Assembly (NCBI GenBank): GCA_017794925.1
Contig: CP051238.1
Location: 4,203,021-4,267,020 of the forward strand
DNA: 64,000 nucleotides
Source: Aestuariibacter sp.
Lineage (GTDB): Bacteria; Pseudomonadota; Gammaproteobacteria; Enterobacterales; Alteromonadaceae
Direction of reading: 5' to 3'
In this document: positions 17,288 through 27,379 of the stretch, in pieces
How the letters are laid out: every line of letters begins with the position of its first letter
Numbering within the stretch: position 1 is the first letter of the stretch
Made by a program: the position numbers and the translations under genes
Notes under the pieces: model-generated
What the model saw: the letters and a program-made list of their open reading frames with translations, nothing else
What the model was told of the DNA's origin: nothing
Databases searched by the model: none

Positions 17288-18757
17288 TTAGCCTAAACGG
17301 TAGTTAGGCGCTTCTTTGGTAATGCTAACATCGTGTACGTGAGACTCACCCATACCCGCTGCTGTTACCCGCACAAATTGTGGCTTGGTGTTCAGCTCAG
17401 CAATGGTTGCACAACCTGTCAGACCCATAGCCGACCGTAAGCCGCCCATTTGCTGGTGAATGATATTCGCAATAGGACCTTTATACGCCACACGACCTTC
17501 GATACCTTCTGGTACCAGCTTCTCAGCGTTGTCGCTTTCCTGGAAGTAACGGTCAGATGAACCATTGCGTTGGTTCATGGCACCCAGTGACCCCATGCCG
17601 CGATACGACTTGTAGTAACGGCCTTGATAAAGTTCAACTTCACCTGGTGCTTCTTCGGTTCCGGCCAGCATGCTGCCTACCATGACGCAGCTCGCACCCG
17701 CTACCAATGCTTTTGCAATATCACCAGAGAAGCGGATACCGCCGTCAGCAATAACCGGGATACCCGTACCTTCCAGCGCCGCTACGGCGTCAGAAATCGC
17801 AGTAATTTGTGGTACACCACAGCCTGTAACAATACGGGTTGTACAAATTGAGCCTGGACCAATACCCACTTTAACGGCATCCACACCCGCGTCTGCCAGC
17901 GCTTTTGCACCGTCGCCAGTCGCAACGTTACCCGCGATGATTTGTAACTCAGGGTATTTGGCTCGAACGGTTTTAACGCGATCGATAACACCTTGCGAGT
18001 GACCGTGAGAAGTATCGATTAACAACACATCCACACCAGCCTCAACCAGTAGTTCAATGCGCTCGTCGGTACCCGGGCCCACCCCCACTGCAGCACCAAC
18101 ACGTAAGCGACCCAATGAATCTTTACAGGCATTGGGCTTGCTTTCGGCTTTTTGGAAATCTTTTACCGTGATCAAACCTGACAGTTTAAACGCGTCGTCG
18201 ACAACCAGGATCTTTTCAATACGGTGTTCATGCATCAGCTCAAGTACTTCTTCAGAGCTGGCACCTTCTTTAACCGTAACCAAACGATCTTTTGGCGTCA
18301 TGACTTTACCCACCGGTAAATCAAGGCGATTCTCAAAGCGCAGGTCGCGACCGGTTACAATACCGATCAGGTTGTTTTCTTTGTCGGTGACCGGGAATCC
18401 GGAATACCCCATGCGTTTACTTAGCGCAATGACGTCGCCAAGCTTGTCAGTTTCTGATACGGTTACCGGATCAGACACTACGCCACTTTCGTATTTCTTC
18501 ACTTCGCGAACGTGCTTGGCTTGTTCTTCCGGCGTCATATTTTTATGAACGAAACCGATGCCGCCTTCCTGGGCAAGGGCGATCGCCAAACGCGCTTCAG
18601 AAACCGTATCCATTGCGGCTGAAACCATAGGAATATTAAGTGTGACCTCGCGGGTCAGTCGGGTTTGTAAACTTGCCGTGTGCGGTAGCACTGTGGAGTG
18701 CGCAGGAACCAATAGAACATCGTCAAAGGTTAGCGCTTCTTGAGCGATTCTGAGCAT
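17288..18757 (-). CDS. guaB: IMP dehydrogenase
   Basis: The 489-residue enzyme oxidises IMP to XMP with NAD, the first committed step to GMP. Two CBS domains (about residues 93-205) are inserted in the TIM barrel. The catalytic loop [15 protein letters not shown] near residue 298 carries the active-site Cys, and the flap region near 395-415 includes [10 protein letters not shown]. Length and domain order are standard. It is the promoter-proximal gene of guaBA and is divergent from xseA. Confidence 0.98.
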   Translation of the reverse strand: MLRIAQEALTFDDVLLVPAHSTVLPHTASLQTRLTREVTLNIPMVSAAMDTVSEARLAIALAQEGGIGFVHKNMTPEEQAKHVREVKKYESGVVSDPVTVSETDKLGDVIALSKRMGYSGFPVTDKENNLIGIVTGRDLRFENRLDLPVGKVMTPKDRLVTVKEGASSEEVLELMHEHRIEKILVVDDAFKLSGLITVKDFQKAESKPNACKDSLGRLRVGAAVGVGPGTDERIELLVEAGVDVLLIDTSHGHSQGVIDRVKTVRAKYPELQIIAGNVATGDGAKALADAGVDAVKVGIGPGSICTTRIVTGCGVPQITAISDAVAALEGTGIPVIADGGIRFSGDIAKALVAGASCVMVGSMLAGTEEAPGEVELYQGRYYKSYRGMGSLGAMNQRNGSSDRYFQESDNAEKLVPEGIEGRVAYKGPIANIIHQQMGGLRSAMGLTGCATIAELNTKPQFVRVTAAGMGESHVHDVSITKEAPNYRLG

Positions 18758-18784
18758 GCAATAACACCTGTGTAGTAAAGGCCT

Positions 18785-18825
18785 AATTGCGGCGCAATTG
18801 TAGTGTTTTTTCAGTTTCAGGTAAA
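18785..18825 (-). promoter_or_regulatory. guaB promoter with overlapping palindrome
   Basis: On the minus strand, TTTACC (18820-18825) and TACAAT (18797-18802) are separated by exactly 17 bases and followed by GC-rich TGCGCCGC. The palindrome AATTGC-GGC-GCAATT (18785-18799) overlaps the end of the -10 and the predicted start site. It is not the PurR consensus. Stringent-type control through the GC-rich discriminator is known for guaB in other bacteria; here it is inferred. Confidence 0.7.
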
Positions 18826-18860
18826 CTGTATTTGTATTAAAGCTGAGGTTTTTTCATTCG

Positions 18861-20234
18861 ATGGTTAGCAACACCGCTCCTCAGGGGCAAAAAATTCACA
18901 CGGTAACAACACTAAATCGCCTTGCACGCAACATTTTAACCAGTGAAATCGGTCTGGTGTGGCTCACTGCTGAAATTTCGAATTTCGTTCGTGCGGCATC
19001 TGGTCACTGGTACTTCACCCTCAAAGATGACAAGGCGCAGGTACGGGCAGCCATGTTCCGTACTGCCAACCGGATTGTTCGTCAGCCTCCGCGAGAAGGT
19101 GACCGCGTGTTAGTAAGAGCCAGTGTTGGCCTTTACGAACCTCGGGGGGACTATCAGCTGGTTGTAGAAACGTTACAACCCGAAGGCGAAGGCCAACTGA
19201 AGCTTGCTTTTGAAAAATTAAAATTTTCTTTACAAGCTGAAGGGTTATTTGATCAAAGTCGTAAACAATCCTTGCCAAAAGTCATTAAGCGCGTCGGTGT
19301 TATTACATCAGCACAAGGTGCTGCCCTTCATGACGTATTAAGCGTATTAAAACGCCGTAGCCCGGCAACCGAAATCATTGTGTACCCGTCCATGGTACAA
19401 GGTGAACAAGCCAGCAGGCAGCTAATGCATCAGCTTTGGGTTGCCAATCAACGCAATGAAGTAGACGTAATACTCCTCACCCGTGGTGGTGGCTCCATGG
19501 AAGATCTGTGGTGCTTTAACGATGAATCTCTGGCACGGGAAATTGCCCGCTCTGCGATACCGGTCGTCAGCGCAGTGGGTCATGAGGTCGATGTCACCAT
19601 TGCCGACTTTGTAGCTGATTTGCGTGCGCCAACACCGTCTGCGGCAGCTGAGCTGGTGTCTATGGACCAGACGGAGTCTTTGTCGCAAATCCATAACCTG
19701 ACACGCAGGTTGTCTCAATCGACGCAGTCGCTGATTCAGCGCCAGACCCATCGGTTAATGACACTGGAGCAGCGCTTAATTCGTCGTCACCCGTCGGCCC
19801 AGCTAAATCAGCAAAGCCAGAGCATTGACCGCCTCGAGCAGCGATTGCATCAGGCGATGTCGCGAAAACTTACTCAGGCTCAACAGGTCGTGCAATCTCA
19901 GTCCCATCGCTTGCAACGACAGCATCCGGAAATACGGCTTGAAGCCTTGCGTAGCCGGTGTCATCATAGCCACCAACGATTACTCTCTCTTATGCAGCGC
20001 AAACTGGAATCCTATGGGCAACGACTCGCGTCGATGGCACACTTATTACAGTCTGTGAGCCCATTAGCAACGTTATCGCGTGGTTATTCTATTACCTTAA
20101 ATAATGATAAAGCGGTAACATCCGTAACTCACGCTGCTGCACAAGATACGTTGGTGACCCGTGTTAAAGACGGTGAGATCACCAGTGTCGTGACGCACTG
20201 CCAGCCTCTTGTGGATAGTGACACGTCACAATAA
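18861..20234 (+). CDS. xseA: Exodeoxyribonuclease VII large subunit
   Basis: The 457-residue protein is the large subunit of ExoVII, which degrades single-stranded DNA to short oligonucleotides with several XseB subunits. The N-terminal OB fold includes SGHWYFTLKDDKAQVRAAMF (about residues 46-65). The catalytic region contains GVITSAQGAALHDV and VILLTRGGGSMEDLWCFNDE, and the helical C-terminal half ends in a LSRGYSI segment. xseB is not in the window. It is divergent from guaB, the usual arrangement in gammaproteobacteria. Confidence 0.96.
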   Translation: MVSNTAPQGQKIHTVTTLNRLARNILTSEIGLVWLTAEISNFVRAASGHWYFTLKDDKAQVRAAMFRTANRIVRQPPREGDRVLVRASVGLYEPRGDYQLVVETLQPEGEGQLKLAFEKLKFSLQAEGLFDQSRKQSLPKVIKRVGVITSAQGAALHDVLSVLKRRSPATEIIVYPSMVQGEQASRQLMHQLWVANQRNEVDVILLTRGGGSMEDLWCFNDESLAREIARSAIPVVSAVGHEVDVTIADFVADLRAPTPSAAAELVSMDQTESLSQIHNLTRRLSQSTQSLIQRQTHRLMTLEQRLIRRHPSAQLNQQSQSIDRLEQRLHQAMSRKLTQAQQVVQSQSHRLQRQHPEIRLEALRSRCHHSHQRLLSLMQRKLESYGQRLASMAHLLQSVSPLATLSRGYSITLNNDKAVTSVTHAAAQDTLVTRVKDGEITSVVTHCQPLVDSDTSQ

Positions 20235-20245
20235 GGAACCCGTGT

Positions 20246-21325
20246 TTGTTTAAATCTAGTTGTCGATGGATAGCAACAGCCTCTGTGCTCTGTATCCTGG
20301 GTTGTGCACAGCAGGTCATTCAGCCGATACCGGCTCAACCAATATTACCTGCGCCTGAAAAAACGCCAATTGCATTGGATATTAACGTATTTTCGTCGTA
20401 TTTGAGTCAGGAAGGTATTGCTGCTTGCGCAAACAACATACCGGCATATTATGACTGTAAAAATGACGGTATTCCCGCAGGCGACTTTCTGGCAGCGCTA
20501 AACTCATTGAACCTGTTTAAGAGTCTCAGCCCGTCGGTTAGCCGTCATGACTACGAATTACTTATCGGTAACCAGCTGTCAGAGCCTAAAAACAGCGATT
20601 CAGCATCCCGTCCCCGCAAGAGCATTACTGAATTTTCTATTGAATGGCGCGGCGTATCTATCGACTCCTTTTCAGTAGAATACTGGCATCAAGGTAATGG
20701 CAATATAACTGCAGCAGATGTTAATCAGATTATCTTAAGATGGTGGCAGCATATTGAGCAACAGCAAGTATTCAGCGCAAATTACCTCTATGCTGCAATG
20801 GGGGCCAGTGATTACGACACGTTGCTGACGTTGCCGGCTTCACTTGACGATTTTCAGTTATCGCAACGGTACATGTATCCGGATCCGTTTCGCGGCATCA
20901 TTGCTCGCTATACGCACCCTGAATTTGAAGAGGCAATACTGGACATTGCGGTTTACCCAATACTCTCTGCACTATCACCGTCGACCGGCGATGTCGTTAC
21001 TGCTGAGTTAAAAAAAGCGGTAGACACAGCAAATGATGTAGCAAAAGCGAGAGCAATGGCTGTGACTATGCAGCAGTCATTCACGCCTGTTGAGTCCGAG
21101 TTTTTGTCCGGTAACGGCGTAATGGCAGAGATTTTTGCAGAAAGCGAAACGGGAGAGTCCCTGTTTGCCAGTATCTATGTCTTCAAAGTGGAAGACAAAT
21201 TTGTCAAATTCAGTACCACCTTCCCCGCTCGCATTGGCGATCCGTTGGTTCATGCTGCATTGCCTCAGCTTCAGGTACCGCCTGAGTCCTTACTCATGAA
21301 AGAGATTCGCAGGGCGCTTAAATAG
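20246..21325 (+). CDS. Uncharacterised lipoprotein
   Basis: I do not recognise this 359-residue protein. It begins at a TTG with AGGA 8 bases upstream and sits 11 bases after xseA, so co-transcription is likely. The N-terminus is a lipoprotein signal ending in CILGC. The mature part is soluble, with no further membrane helix. Two Cys residues close to the N-terminus (ACANNIPAYYDC) could form a disulfide. Residues from about 290 on (VFKVEDKFVKFSTTFP) look like beta strands. The residue after the lipidated Cys is Ala, so outer-membrane sorting is plausible. Confidence 0.8.
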   Translation: MFKSSCRWIATASVLCILGCAQQVIQPIPAQPILPAPEKTPIALDINVFSSYLSQEGIAACANNIPAYYDCKNDGIPAGDFLAALNSLNLFKSLSPSVSRHDYELLIGNQLSEPKNSDSASRPRKSITEFSIEWRGVSIDSFSVEYWHQGNGNITAADVNQIILRWWQHIEQQQVFSANYLYAAMGASDYDTLLTLPASLDDFQLSQRYMYPDPFRGIIARYTHPEFEEAILDIAVYPILSALSPSTGDVVTAELKKAVDTANDVAKARAMAVTMQQSFTPVESEFLSGNGVMAEIFAESETGESLFASIYVFKVEDKFVKFSTTFPARIGDPLVHAALPQLQVPPESLLMKEIRRALK

Positions 21326-21347
21326 CAGCGCTTTGACTAGAGTAAAC

Positions 21348-21382
21348 AAAAAAGCGAAAGTCATCGGACTTTCGCTTTTTTT
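21348..21382. terminator. Bidirectional terminator between the lipoprotein gene and der
   Basis: AGCGAAAGTC (21353-21362) and GACTTTCGCT (21367-21376) pair around a 4-base loop, with A and T runs on the two sides. It should end transcripts of the rightward xseA-lipoprotein unit and the leftward der operon. Confidence 0.93.
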
Positions 21383-21401
21383 ATATGCAGGGTAAACCGG
21401 C

Positions 21402-22847
21402 TTATTTTTTCGTTTTGTGATAAGCCATCAGGCGTTTACGCTTGCGTTGTTGTGCCAGAGTAAGCTGATTCTTTTTGCCTTCAAATGGGTTAGCGCCTTC
21501 ACGGAATTCAATCTTTATAGGCGTTCCCATGACATCAAGCGCTTTGCGGAAATAGTTCATCAGGTAGCGCTTGTAAGAACTGGGTAAATCGTCAACCTGG
21601 TTACCGTGTATAACGATAACAGGTGGATTGTAGCCCCCGGCGTGCGCATATTTCATTTTTACACGACGTCCCCGAACCAGTGGCGGTTGATGATCGTCCT
21701 GAGCCATTTCCATAATTTGTGTCAGCATAGACGTATTGATGCGCTTGGTCGCGCTTCTGTATGCTTCATTGACCGACTCAAACAGGTTACCTACGCCGGT
21801 ACCATGCAGGGCCGAGATAAAGTGAAGGCGGGCGAAATCAACAAAGCCAAGGCGACGGTCAAGCTCACGCTTGATATCGTCTTTTATGTCGGTATCCAGA
21901 CCATCCCATTTGTTCACGGCAATCACCAGCGAACGACCTGAATTGAGTACAAAGCCTAACAGGCTCAAATCCTGGTCGGCAATGCCTTCACGGGCATCAA
22001 TTACCAACAACACAACATTCGCTTCTTCAATGGCTTTGAGGGTTTTTACAATAGAGAACTTCTCAATTGCTTCTGAGACTTTCTTGCGTTTTCTGACCCC
22101 TGCCGTATCGATTAATACGTATTCACGTTCGTCACGGGTCAGCGGAATGTAAACACTGTCTCGCGTAGTACCTGGCATGTCGTACACAACAACACGGTCT
22201 TCACCGAGAATTCGGTTAGTTAATGTAGACTTCCCGACATTGGGCTTACCCACAATGGCCAGTTTGATAGGCAGATTTTGTAATTGCTCTAACTGCTCTT
22301 CAGGATCAAGTTCAGACTTTTCTTCGTCTTTACGAACCGCCATTTCCGGAAATTCTTCATCCAGTGGTTCCAACGCGTCCTGAATTAGCTTTGCAACACC
22401 TCTGCCATGTGCAGCAGCGATTTGGTGAATGTCGCCCAAACCCATAGAGTAGAATTCCGCGCTCTCACTGTCACCGTCGATGCCATCCACTTTATTAGCC
22501 AATACAAAGACTTGTTTGTCTGTTTTTCTTAAATGATCGGCGATCATTTGATCTGCAGGCAATAACCCCGCCCTGGCATCAACCAGAAAGAACACCACAT
22601 CGGCTTCTTCGATAGCTTGCAATGACTGCGCAGCCATTCGGGCATCAATACCTTCCTCGTCGCCGGTTATACCGCCGGTATCCACTACGATGAACTGACG
22701 CTGCTCATAACTCGCCTGACCGTATTGACGGTCCCGAGTCAGGCCAGGAAAATCGGCAACCAGTGCGTCCCGGGTATGAGTTAATCGATTAAACAAGGTG
22801 GACTTACCCACATTGGGCCGGCCAACCAGCGCCACAACAGGCAACAT
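21402..22847 (-). CDS. der: Ribosome biogenesis GTPase Der (EngA)
   Basis: Der is a double-GTPase needed for 50S subunit maturation. Starting at ATG 22847, with AAGGA 8 bases upstream, gives 481 residues; the longer start at 22874 lacks such a site. The two G domains show P-loops GRPNVGKST (near 8) and GKPNVGKST (near 203), with DTAG/DTGG switches and NKVDG/NKWDG specificity motifs. A KH-like domain follows, ending in a basic tail. It is the last gene of the leftward pilF-der run. Confidence 0.97.
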   Translation of the reverse strand: MLPVVALVGRPNVGKSTLFNRLTHTRDALVADFPGLTRDRQYGQASYEQRQFIVVDTGGITGDEEGIDARMAAQSLQAIEEADVVFFLVDARAGLLPADQMIADHLRKTDKQVFVLANKVDGIDGDSESAEFYSMGLGDIHQIAAAHGRGVAKLIQDALEPLDEEFPEMAVRKDEEKSELDPEEQLEQLQNLPIKLAIVGKPNVGKSTLTNRILGEDRVVVYDMPGTTRDSVYIPLTRDEREYVLIDTAGVRKRKKVSEAIEKFSIVKTLKAIEEANVVLLVIDAREGIADQDLSLLGFVLNSGRSLVIAVNKWDGLDTDIKDDIKRELDRRLGFVDFARLHFISALHGTGVGNLFESVNEAYRSATKRINTSMLTQIMEMAQDDHQPPLVRGRRVKMKYAHAGGYNPPVIVIHGNQVDDLPSSYKRYLMNYFRKALDVMGTPIKIEFREGANPFEGKKNQLTLAQQRKRKRLMAYHKTKK

Positions 22848-22878
22848 AGTGATGTTCCTTACAGAGTTAAACAAACAG

Positions 22879-22903
22879 ACGGCCGCGTCATAGACGCGGC
22901 CGT
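22879..22903 (-). other. GC-rich hairpin between bamB and der
   Basis: ACGGCCGCGTC and GACGCGGCCGT form a perfect 11-bp stem around a 3-base loop. On the minus strand CTGTTTGTTTAA follows. The T run is broken, so it is probably a partial terminator or an mRNA stabiliser in the bamB-der gap rather than a full stop. Confidence 0.65.
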
Positions 22904-22944
22904 GTAATTATATATAAATATTGCGCATTAATCAGCGCTGGGGA

Positions 22945-24219
22945 TTATTTTGCAGACAACGCAGCAACATCTCCGTCACGGGTGATAGTGACGACCAGAT
23001 CGTTTACGACAACAGGCGCAGCATAAATTGCTTCATCTTCGTCATCACCACCTAAGTCATAACGCGCCACCAAATTGCCTTCTTCCTGGTCAATCCAGTG
23101 CAGCAGGCCCCATCGATCGCCTACAACAATGTGTTTATCCGTAACAACCGGCGCGGTGAGGTTTCGTTGCTTTAATCCACCCTGCGACCAGAGTTCAACA
23201 CCGTTTCGACGATCTAATGCATAAACAATAGATCGGTTATCAACAACATAAATCTTGTTGCCACTCACAGCGAGATCGCGGTATGAACCGTATTCGCGCT
23301 TCCACATAATGCGGCCGCTGCGAAGCTCCAGCGCTGCTAACGTACCGTCGTATGACACAATATAGACTGTAGTGCCAAACACGACTGGCGTAGAATCAAC
23401 ATCAATAATGCGCTCAAGTTCCGTCGCCCCGGCTGGTGCAGTAATCGCTGTTTCCCAGGCTGGAATACCGCTGTTGAGAATATTAACTTGTAACTTACCG
23501 GTTGGCGTACCTACCAGCGCACCACCGTTTGAAGCGGCAGGACCAGAAATACCACGCAGGCTTAAAGGTGGGACATCTGTTTCACTGCGCCATAGCTGTT
23601 CACCCGTTTTAACATCCAAACCAAACAAAATGCCGGCGCCGGTGTTCAAAACAAGAATCCCTTCGTCCATTGCTGGGGTGGCCAGTATTTCACCGGGCAC
23701 TGACGCTTCCCAAATAGTTTCGCCCGTGTCCACATTGAGCGCCCGCACCAAGCCGTCTTCAGAAGCGACAAACAGCATGTTATAGCCGGCCGCAACGGCA
23801 CTTAATTTTGCCGACGCACCACTGCGCCACAAGCGCGCAATGCCATCCCAAAAAGAGTCATCCGGGAAGATTGCAAAATTTTTGTGCCAAAGTGCTTTTC
23901 CGGTATCAGGGGCAAGAGCTGCTACTTCACCATGTCGCTCTGCTACGAATACTTTGTCGTTGGCAAACACCGGACGTAAACGCGAGTAATAGCCGTTAAC
24001 ACCGTCACCCAGGTTATAGTCCCAGACTACTTGTGGCGTAACCTGATTCTGAATGGCCGGAATCCGACGAATTTTCAGTTCTTCTTCGTCAGCAAACCAA
24101 TCAGACATGGTTGTACACCCTGTCAAACCAATCATTATTGCGCCAACGACGACCCGCTTAAACATACGGCTACACAGTAATGCGCGGTTCTGTGAGATGT
24201 TTCGAGTTATTGCTGTCAT
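22945..24219 (-). CDS. bamB: Outer membrane assembly lipoprotein BamB
   Basis: BamB is a lipoprotein of the BAM complex that inserts beta-barrel proteins in the outer membrane. The lipobox is LTGC. The rest is an eight-bladed PQQ-type propeller with repeated units such as GKALWHKNF, GETIWEASVP, GEQLWRSE and GRIMWKREY. The ATG at 24219 has AGGA 6 bases upstream and gives 424 residues with a long n-region. An internal ATG at 24165 would give a more typical 406-residue precursor but has no visible ribosome binding site. It lies 3 bases after yfgM. Confidence 0.95.
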   Translation of the reverse strand: MTAITRNISQNRALLCSRMFKRVVVGAIMIGLTGCTTMSDWFADEEELKIRRIPAIQNQVTPQVVWDYNLGDGVNGYYSRLRPVFANDKVFVAERHGEVAALAPDTGKALWHKNFAIFPDDSFWDGIARLWRSGASAKLSAVAAGYNMLFVASEDGLVRALNVDTGETIWEASVPGEILATPAMDEGILVLNTGAGILFGLDVKTGEQLWRSETDVPPLSLRGISGPAASNGGALVGTPTGKLQVNILNSGIPAWETAITAPAGATELERIIDVDSTPVVFGTTVYIVSYDGTLAALELRSGRIMWKREYGSYRDLAVSGNKIYVVDNRSIVYALDRRNGVELWSQGGLKQRNLTAPVVTDKHIVVGDRWGLLHWIDQEEGNLVARYDLGGDDEDEAIYAAPVVVNDLVVTITRDGDVAALSAK

Positions 24220-24222
24220 TCA

Positions 24223-24840
24223 CTATCCTGCTGTTACTGCAAGGTTGTCGAGTTTCATTTGCAGTAAACGGTTGTTGGTATTTTTTTCTAAAGCAGAAGA
24301 GTAGGCCATACGAGCCTTATCAAAGTTCCCTTGTGCGGCAAAAATATCGCCTTTTGTTTCTTCAACTTGCGCTACAAACGCATCATCTTTAGCAATATCC
24401 AGTGTCGCCAGTGCCTTGTCATGCTGTTCCAAAGCCAGTTGCACCCGAGCTAAACGCACAGCGGCTACTTGCTTTAAGCTCTCATCACTGCCATTGGTTG
24501 CGACTTTTGACAAATAGCTTGCAGCGACTTCCAATTCGCCTTTATCAGCGGCTTGTTTCGCTGCAATCAGGCTGGCCAGGTCACTGTAGCCACTTGCTTC
24601 ACCTGATTCAATGAGCGCCGAAATAGGGCCTGCATTGTCGTCAGAAACCATCGTTTCAAGCGCACTTTGATAGCTAATGGACGCGGCTTCTTTCGCTGCC
24701 ATTTGCGATTCGCTGTAATATTGCCAGCCAAATAAACCCGCCAGGCCTAGCACCGCACCTAAAATGAGTGACGTGCCATGGTCTTTCCAAAACTGCTTGA
24801 TCGCTTCTACTTGTTGATCTTCTGTAGCGAATTGTTCCAT
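24223..24840 (-). CDS. yfgM: YfgM, ancillary SecYEG translocon subunit
   Basis: The 205-residue protein has a single N-terminal membrane helix (about 25-42) after the conserved start EDQQVEAIKQFWKDHG, then TPR-like helical pairs in the periplasm. In E. coli, YfgM binds the SecYEG translocon and works with PpiD in handing proteins to periplasmic chaperones. It sits between hisS and bamB, its usual place. Confidence 0.93.
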   Translation of the reverse strand: MEQFATEDQQVEAIKQFWKDHGTSLILGAVLGLAGLFGWQYYSESQMAAKEAASISYQSALETMVSDDNAGPISALIESGEASGYSDLASLIAAKQAADKGELEVAASYLSKVATNGSDESLKQVAAVRLARVQLALEQHDKALATLDIAKDDAFVAQVEETKGDIFAAQGNFDKARMAYSSALEKNTNNRLLQMKLDNLAVTAG

Positions 24841-24871
24841 GTTTTACCTCTGTAAATTGATATTGCCTGGT

Positions 24872-26152
24872 TTACCCGGCAAGCATACCAGTCAAAACCT
24901 GCGGCAGTTCAGTGGCTGCCACCGTGATTTGTTCCCCATTGTTGCGCAATGGTTTAACGGACACCTGCCCGGCTGCCATTTCGTCACTGCCAATTAACAA
25001 TGCAACGACGGCACCGGCTTTATCAGCCCGTTTAAGTTGTTTTTTAAAGTTGCCACCGCCGCAATGCAACATCACCCGCCAATCAGGCTTTTGATCACGC
25101 AGGGCTTCAGCAACCCGACTTGCATAAGCCAGTGTGTCATCGCCCATCGCGGTAACATAAATTTCTGCTGCGGCGTCATTGGCCTCTATTTTATCCAGTG
25201 TTTCCAGTAGCAATACCAGACGCTCCAGACCTAAGGCAAAGCCAACCGCAGGCGCGGCTTTTCCGCCCAGTTGTTCTACCAGACCGTCATAACGACCACC
25301 AGCACAAACCGTACCTTGTGCACCCAGACTGTCGGTGACCCATTCAAATACGGTGCGATTGTAATAATCCAGACCACGTACCAGCTTCGGATTAACTTCG
25401 TATCGGATTCCGGCTGCGTCCAGAAGTTCACACAATTTTTTGAAATGTGCTTCTGATTCTTCGTCCAGGTGATCCAGTAACGAAGGTGCGTTAGCAACCA
25501 CTTCCTGAACCTGAGGATTCTTACTGTCCAGCACGCGCAGAGGATTGGATTCCAAACGGCGCAGCGAGTCTTCGTCTAATTGCGACTTGTGCGCGCTTAA
25601 ATACTCAATCAGGGTTTGTTTGTAAGCCTGGCGTGCTTCATTAGAGCCCAAAGAATTGATTTGCAGTGATACCGCATCTTCAATGCCAAACAGTTTCCAC
25701 AATCTGGCAGACAACAAAATCACTTCAGCATCGATATCGGCACTTTCTAACCCATAGGTTTCTACACCAAACTGGTGGAACTGGCGATAACGGCCTTTTT
25801 GCGGACGTTCATGGCGGAACATAGGTCCCATATACCACAGGCGCTGTTGCTGATTGTAAATAAGACCGTGTTCATTACCGGCACGAACGGCACTGGCGGT
25901 TCCTTCCGGACGCAGCGTCAGGCTATCGCCATTGCGGTCCTCAAAGGTATACATTTCTTTTTCAACGATATCGGTAACTTCACCGATAGAGCGCTTGAAC
26001 AAGTCGGTGCTTTCAACGATGGGAGTACGTATTTCCTGGTAACCATAACTCGCCACAACCTGACGAAGTACAGATTCTACCTTCTGCCATGTACCGGAAA
26101 TCTCCGGTAGGCAGTCATTCATGCCTCGAATTGCCTGAATAGTCTTAGCCAC
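24872..26152 (-). CDS. hisS: Histidyl-tRNA synthetase
   Basis: The 426-residue class II synthetase charges tRNA-His. Motif 2, [21 protein letters not shown], is near residue 111. The histidine-specific [15 protein letters not shown] is near 258 and motif 3, [11 protein letters not shown], near 303. The C-terminal anticodon-binding domain follows. Length and order are standard. Confidence 0.98.
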   Translation of the reverse strand: MAKTIQAIRGMNDCLPEISGTWQKVESVLRQVVASYGYQEIRTPIVESTDLFKRSIGEVTDIVEKEMYTFEDRNGDSLTLRPEGTASAVRAGNEHGLIYNQQQRLWYMGPMFRHERPQKGRYRQFHQFGVETYGLESADIDAEVILLSARLWKLFGIEDAVSLQINSLGSNEARQAYKQTLIEYLSAHKSQLDEDSLRRLESNPLRVLDSKNPQVQEVVANAPSLLDHLDEESEAHFKKLCELLDAAGIRYEVNPKLVRGLDYYNRTVFEWVTDSLGAQGTVCAGGRYDGLVEQLGGKAAPAVGFALGLERLVLLLETLDKIEANDAAAEIYVTAMGDDTLAYASRVAEALRDQKPDWRVMLHCGGGNFKKQLKRADKAGAVVALLIGSDEMAAGQVSVKPLRNNGEQITVAATELPQVLTGMLAG

Positions 26153-26180
26153 GTGAAATTCTCATACTGCTAAATAGTGA

Positions 26181-26204
26181 AAAGCCCCGCATTATAGGGG
26201 CTTT
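26181..26204 (-). other. Hairpin between ispG and hisS
   Basis: AAAGCCCC and GGGGCTTT form an 8-bp stem with an 8-base loop. On the minus strand only four T residues follow the CCCC arm's partner before CACTATTTAG. This is a weak terminator at best, consistent with partial read-through from ispG into hisS. Confidence 0.55.
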
Positions 26205-26260
26205 AGCACTAAACAACAAACATTCTTGCCGATTATATCGGCACTGAAAAACGGCCTGCT

Positions 26261-27379
26261 TTAGTCTTTCTGTGTTACCGCAATGGCATTGCGCTCATCT
26301 AACATTGCCGCTTTCGCACGTATACGTTTTTCCAGTTGGTCAACCAGGTCATCATTTGCCAAGCGCTCTTTCTGACGCTTGCCATCAAGGTAATAGCCAC
26401 TCATATTGCGCGCGCCGGTAAGGCCCAGATCTGAGACTTCAGCTTCACCGGGACCGTTTACCACGCATCCGATAATGGAAACGTCCATAGGCGTTAATAC
26501 ATCTTCCAGGCGCTGCTCCAGTGCGTTGACGGTACCAATAACGTCGAATTCCTGACGAGAGCAACTTGGGCAGGCAATAAAGTTGATGCCGCGAGACCGA
26601 ATACGCAGTGATTTCAATATGTCGAAACCCACTTTGATTTCTTCTACCGGATCGGCCGCCAGCGATACGCGCAAGGTGTCACCAATACCTTCGGCCAACA
26701 GCATGCCCAAACCTACAGCACTTTTCACTGCGCCAGCCCGCTGTCCACCAGCTTCGGTTATACCCAAATGCAGTGGCTGGTCGATTTCTTTGGCCAACAA
26801 ACGGTAAGCGCCAACGGCTAAGAACACGTCAGAGGCTTTTACCGATACCTTAAACTGGTCGAAGTTGAGCTTGTCGAGGATATCAACGTGGCGCATGGCG
26901 GATTCCAGCAAAGCTTCTGGCGTAGGTTCACCGTACTTTTCCTGCAGGTCTCGCTCTAATGAGCCGCCATTGACGCCAATCCGAATAGGAATATTTTTGT
27001 CACGAGCGCAGTCAACAACCGCTTTTACCCGTTCGATATTGCCGATATTACCGGGGTTAATGCGTAAACAGTCCACACCGTATTCCGCCACTTTCAGCGC
27101 AATGCGGTAATCAAAGTGAATATCAGCGATTAACGGGATATCTACCTGCTGACGGATTTGCTTAAACGCTTCTGCCGCATCCATAGTGGGAATAGATACA
27201 CGGACAATCTCGCCTCCCACCGCTTTAATGCGATTAATTTGCGCGACGGTCGCCTCTACATCGGTAGTCGGTGTATTTGTCATCGACTGCACGGCAATGG
27301 GCGCACCATCACCAATCGGCACCTTGCCAACATAAATACGAGTAGATTTTCTGCGCGTAATAGGGCTATCAGCAAACAT
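26261..27379 (-). CDS. ispG: 4-hydroxy-3-methylbut-2-enyl diphosphate synthase IspG (GcpE)
   Basis: The 372-residue [4Fe-4S] enzyme of the MEP isoprenoid pathway converts MEcPP to HMBPP. The N-terminal TIM barrel begins with [23 protein letters not shown]. The C-terminal cluster domain has the cysteines of IACPSCSR (near 271) and [11 protein letters not shown] (near 306). Its stop overlaps the last base of the rodZ stop region, so translation is tightly linked. It depends on Fe-S assembly of the kind encoded at 31-39 kb. Confidence 0.97.
   Translation of the reverse strand: MFADSPITRRKSTRIYVGKVPIGDGAPIAVQSMTNTPTTDVEATVAQINRIKAVGGEIVRVSIPTMDAAEAFKQIRQQVDIPLIADIHFDYRIALKVAEYGVDCLRINPGNIGNIERVKAVVDCARDKNIPIRIGVNGGSLERDLQEKYGEPTPEALLESAMRHVDILDKLNFDQFKVSVKASDVFLAVGAYRLLAKEIDQPLHLGITEAGGQRAGAVKSAVGLGMLLAEGIGDTLRVSLAADPVEEIKVGFDILKSLRIRSRGINFIACPSCSRQEFDVIGTVNALEQRLEDVLTPMDVSIIGCVVNGPGEAEVSDLGLTGARNMSGYYLDGKRQKERLANDDLVDQLEKRIRAKAAMLDERNAIAVTQKD

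Noticed and set aside
24872-26152. Search for a T-box or histidine leader upstream of hisS
   Set aside because: The ispG-hisS gap has no run of His codons and no T-box features; only a plain hairpin is present.
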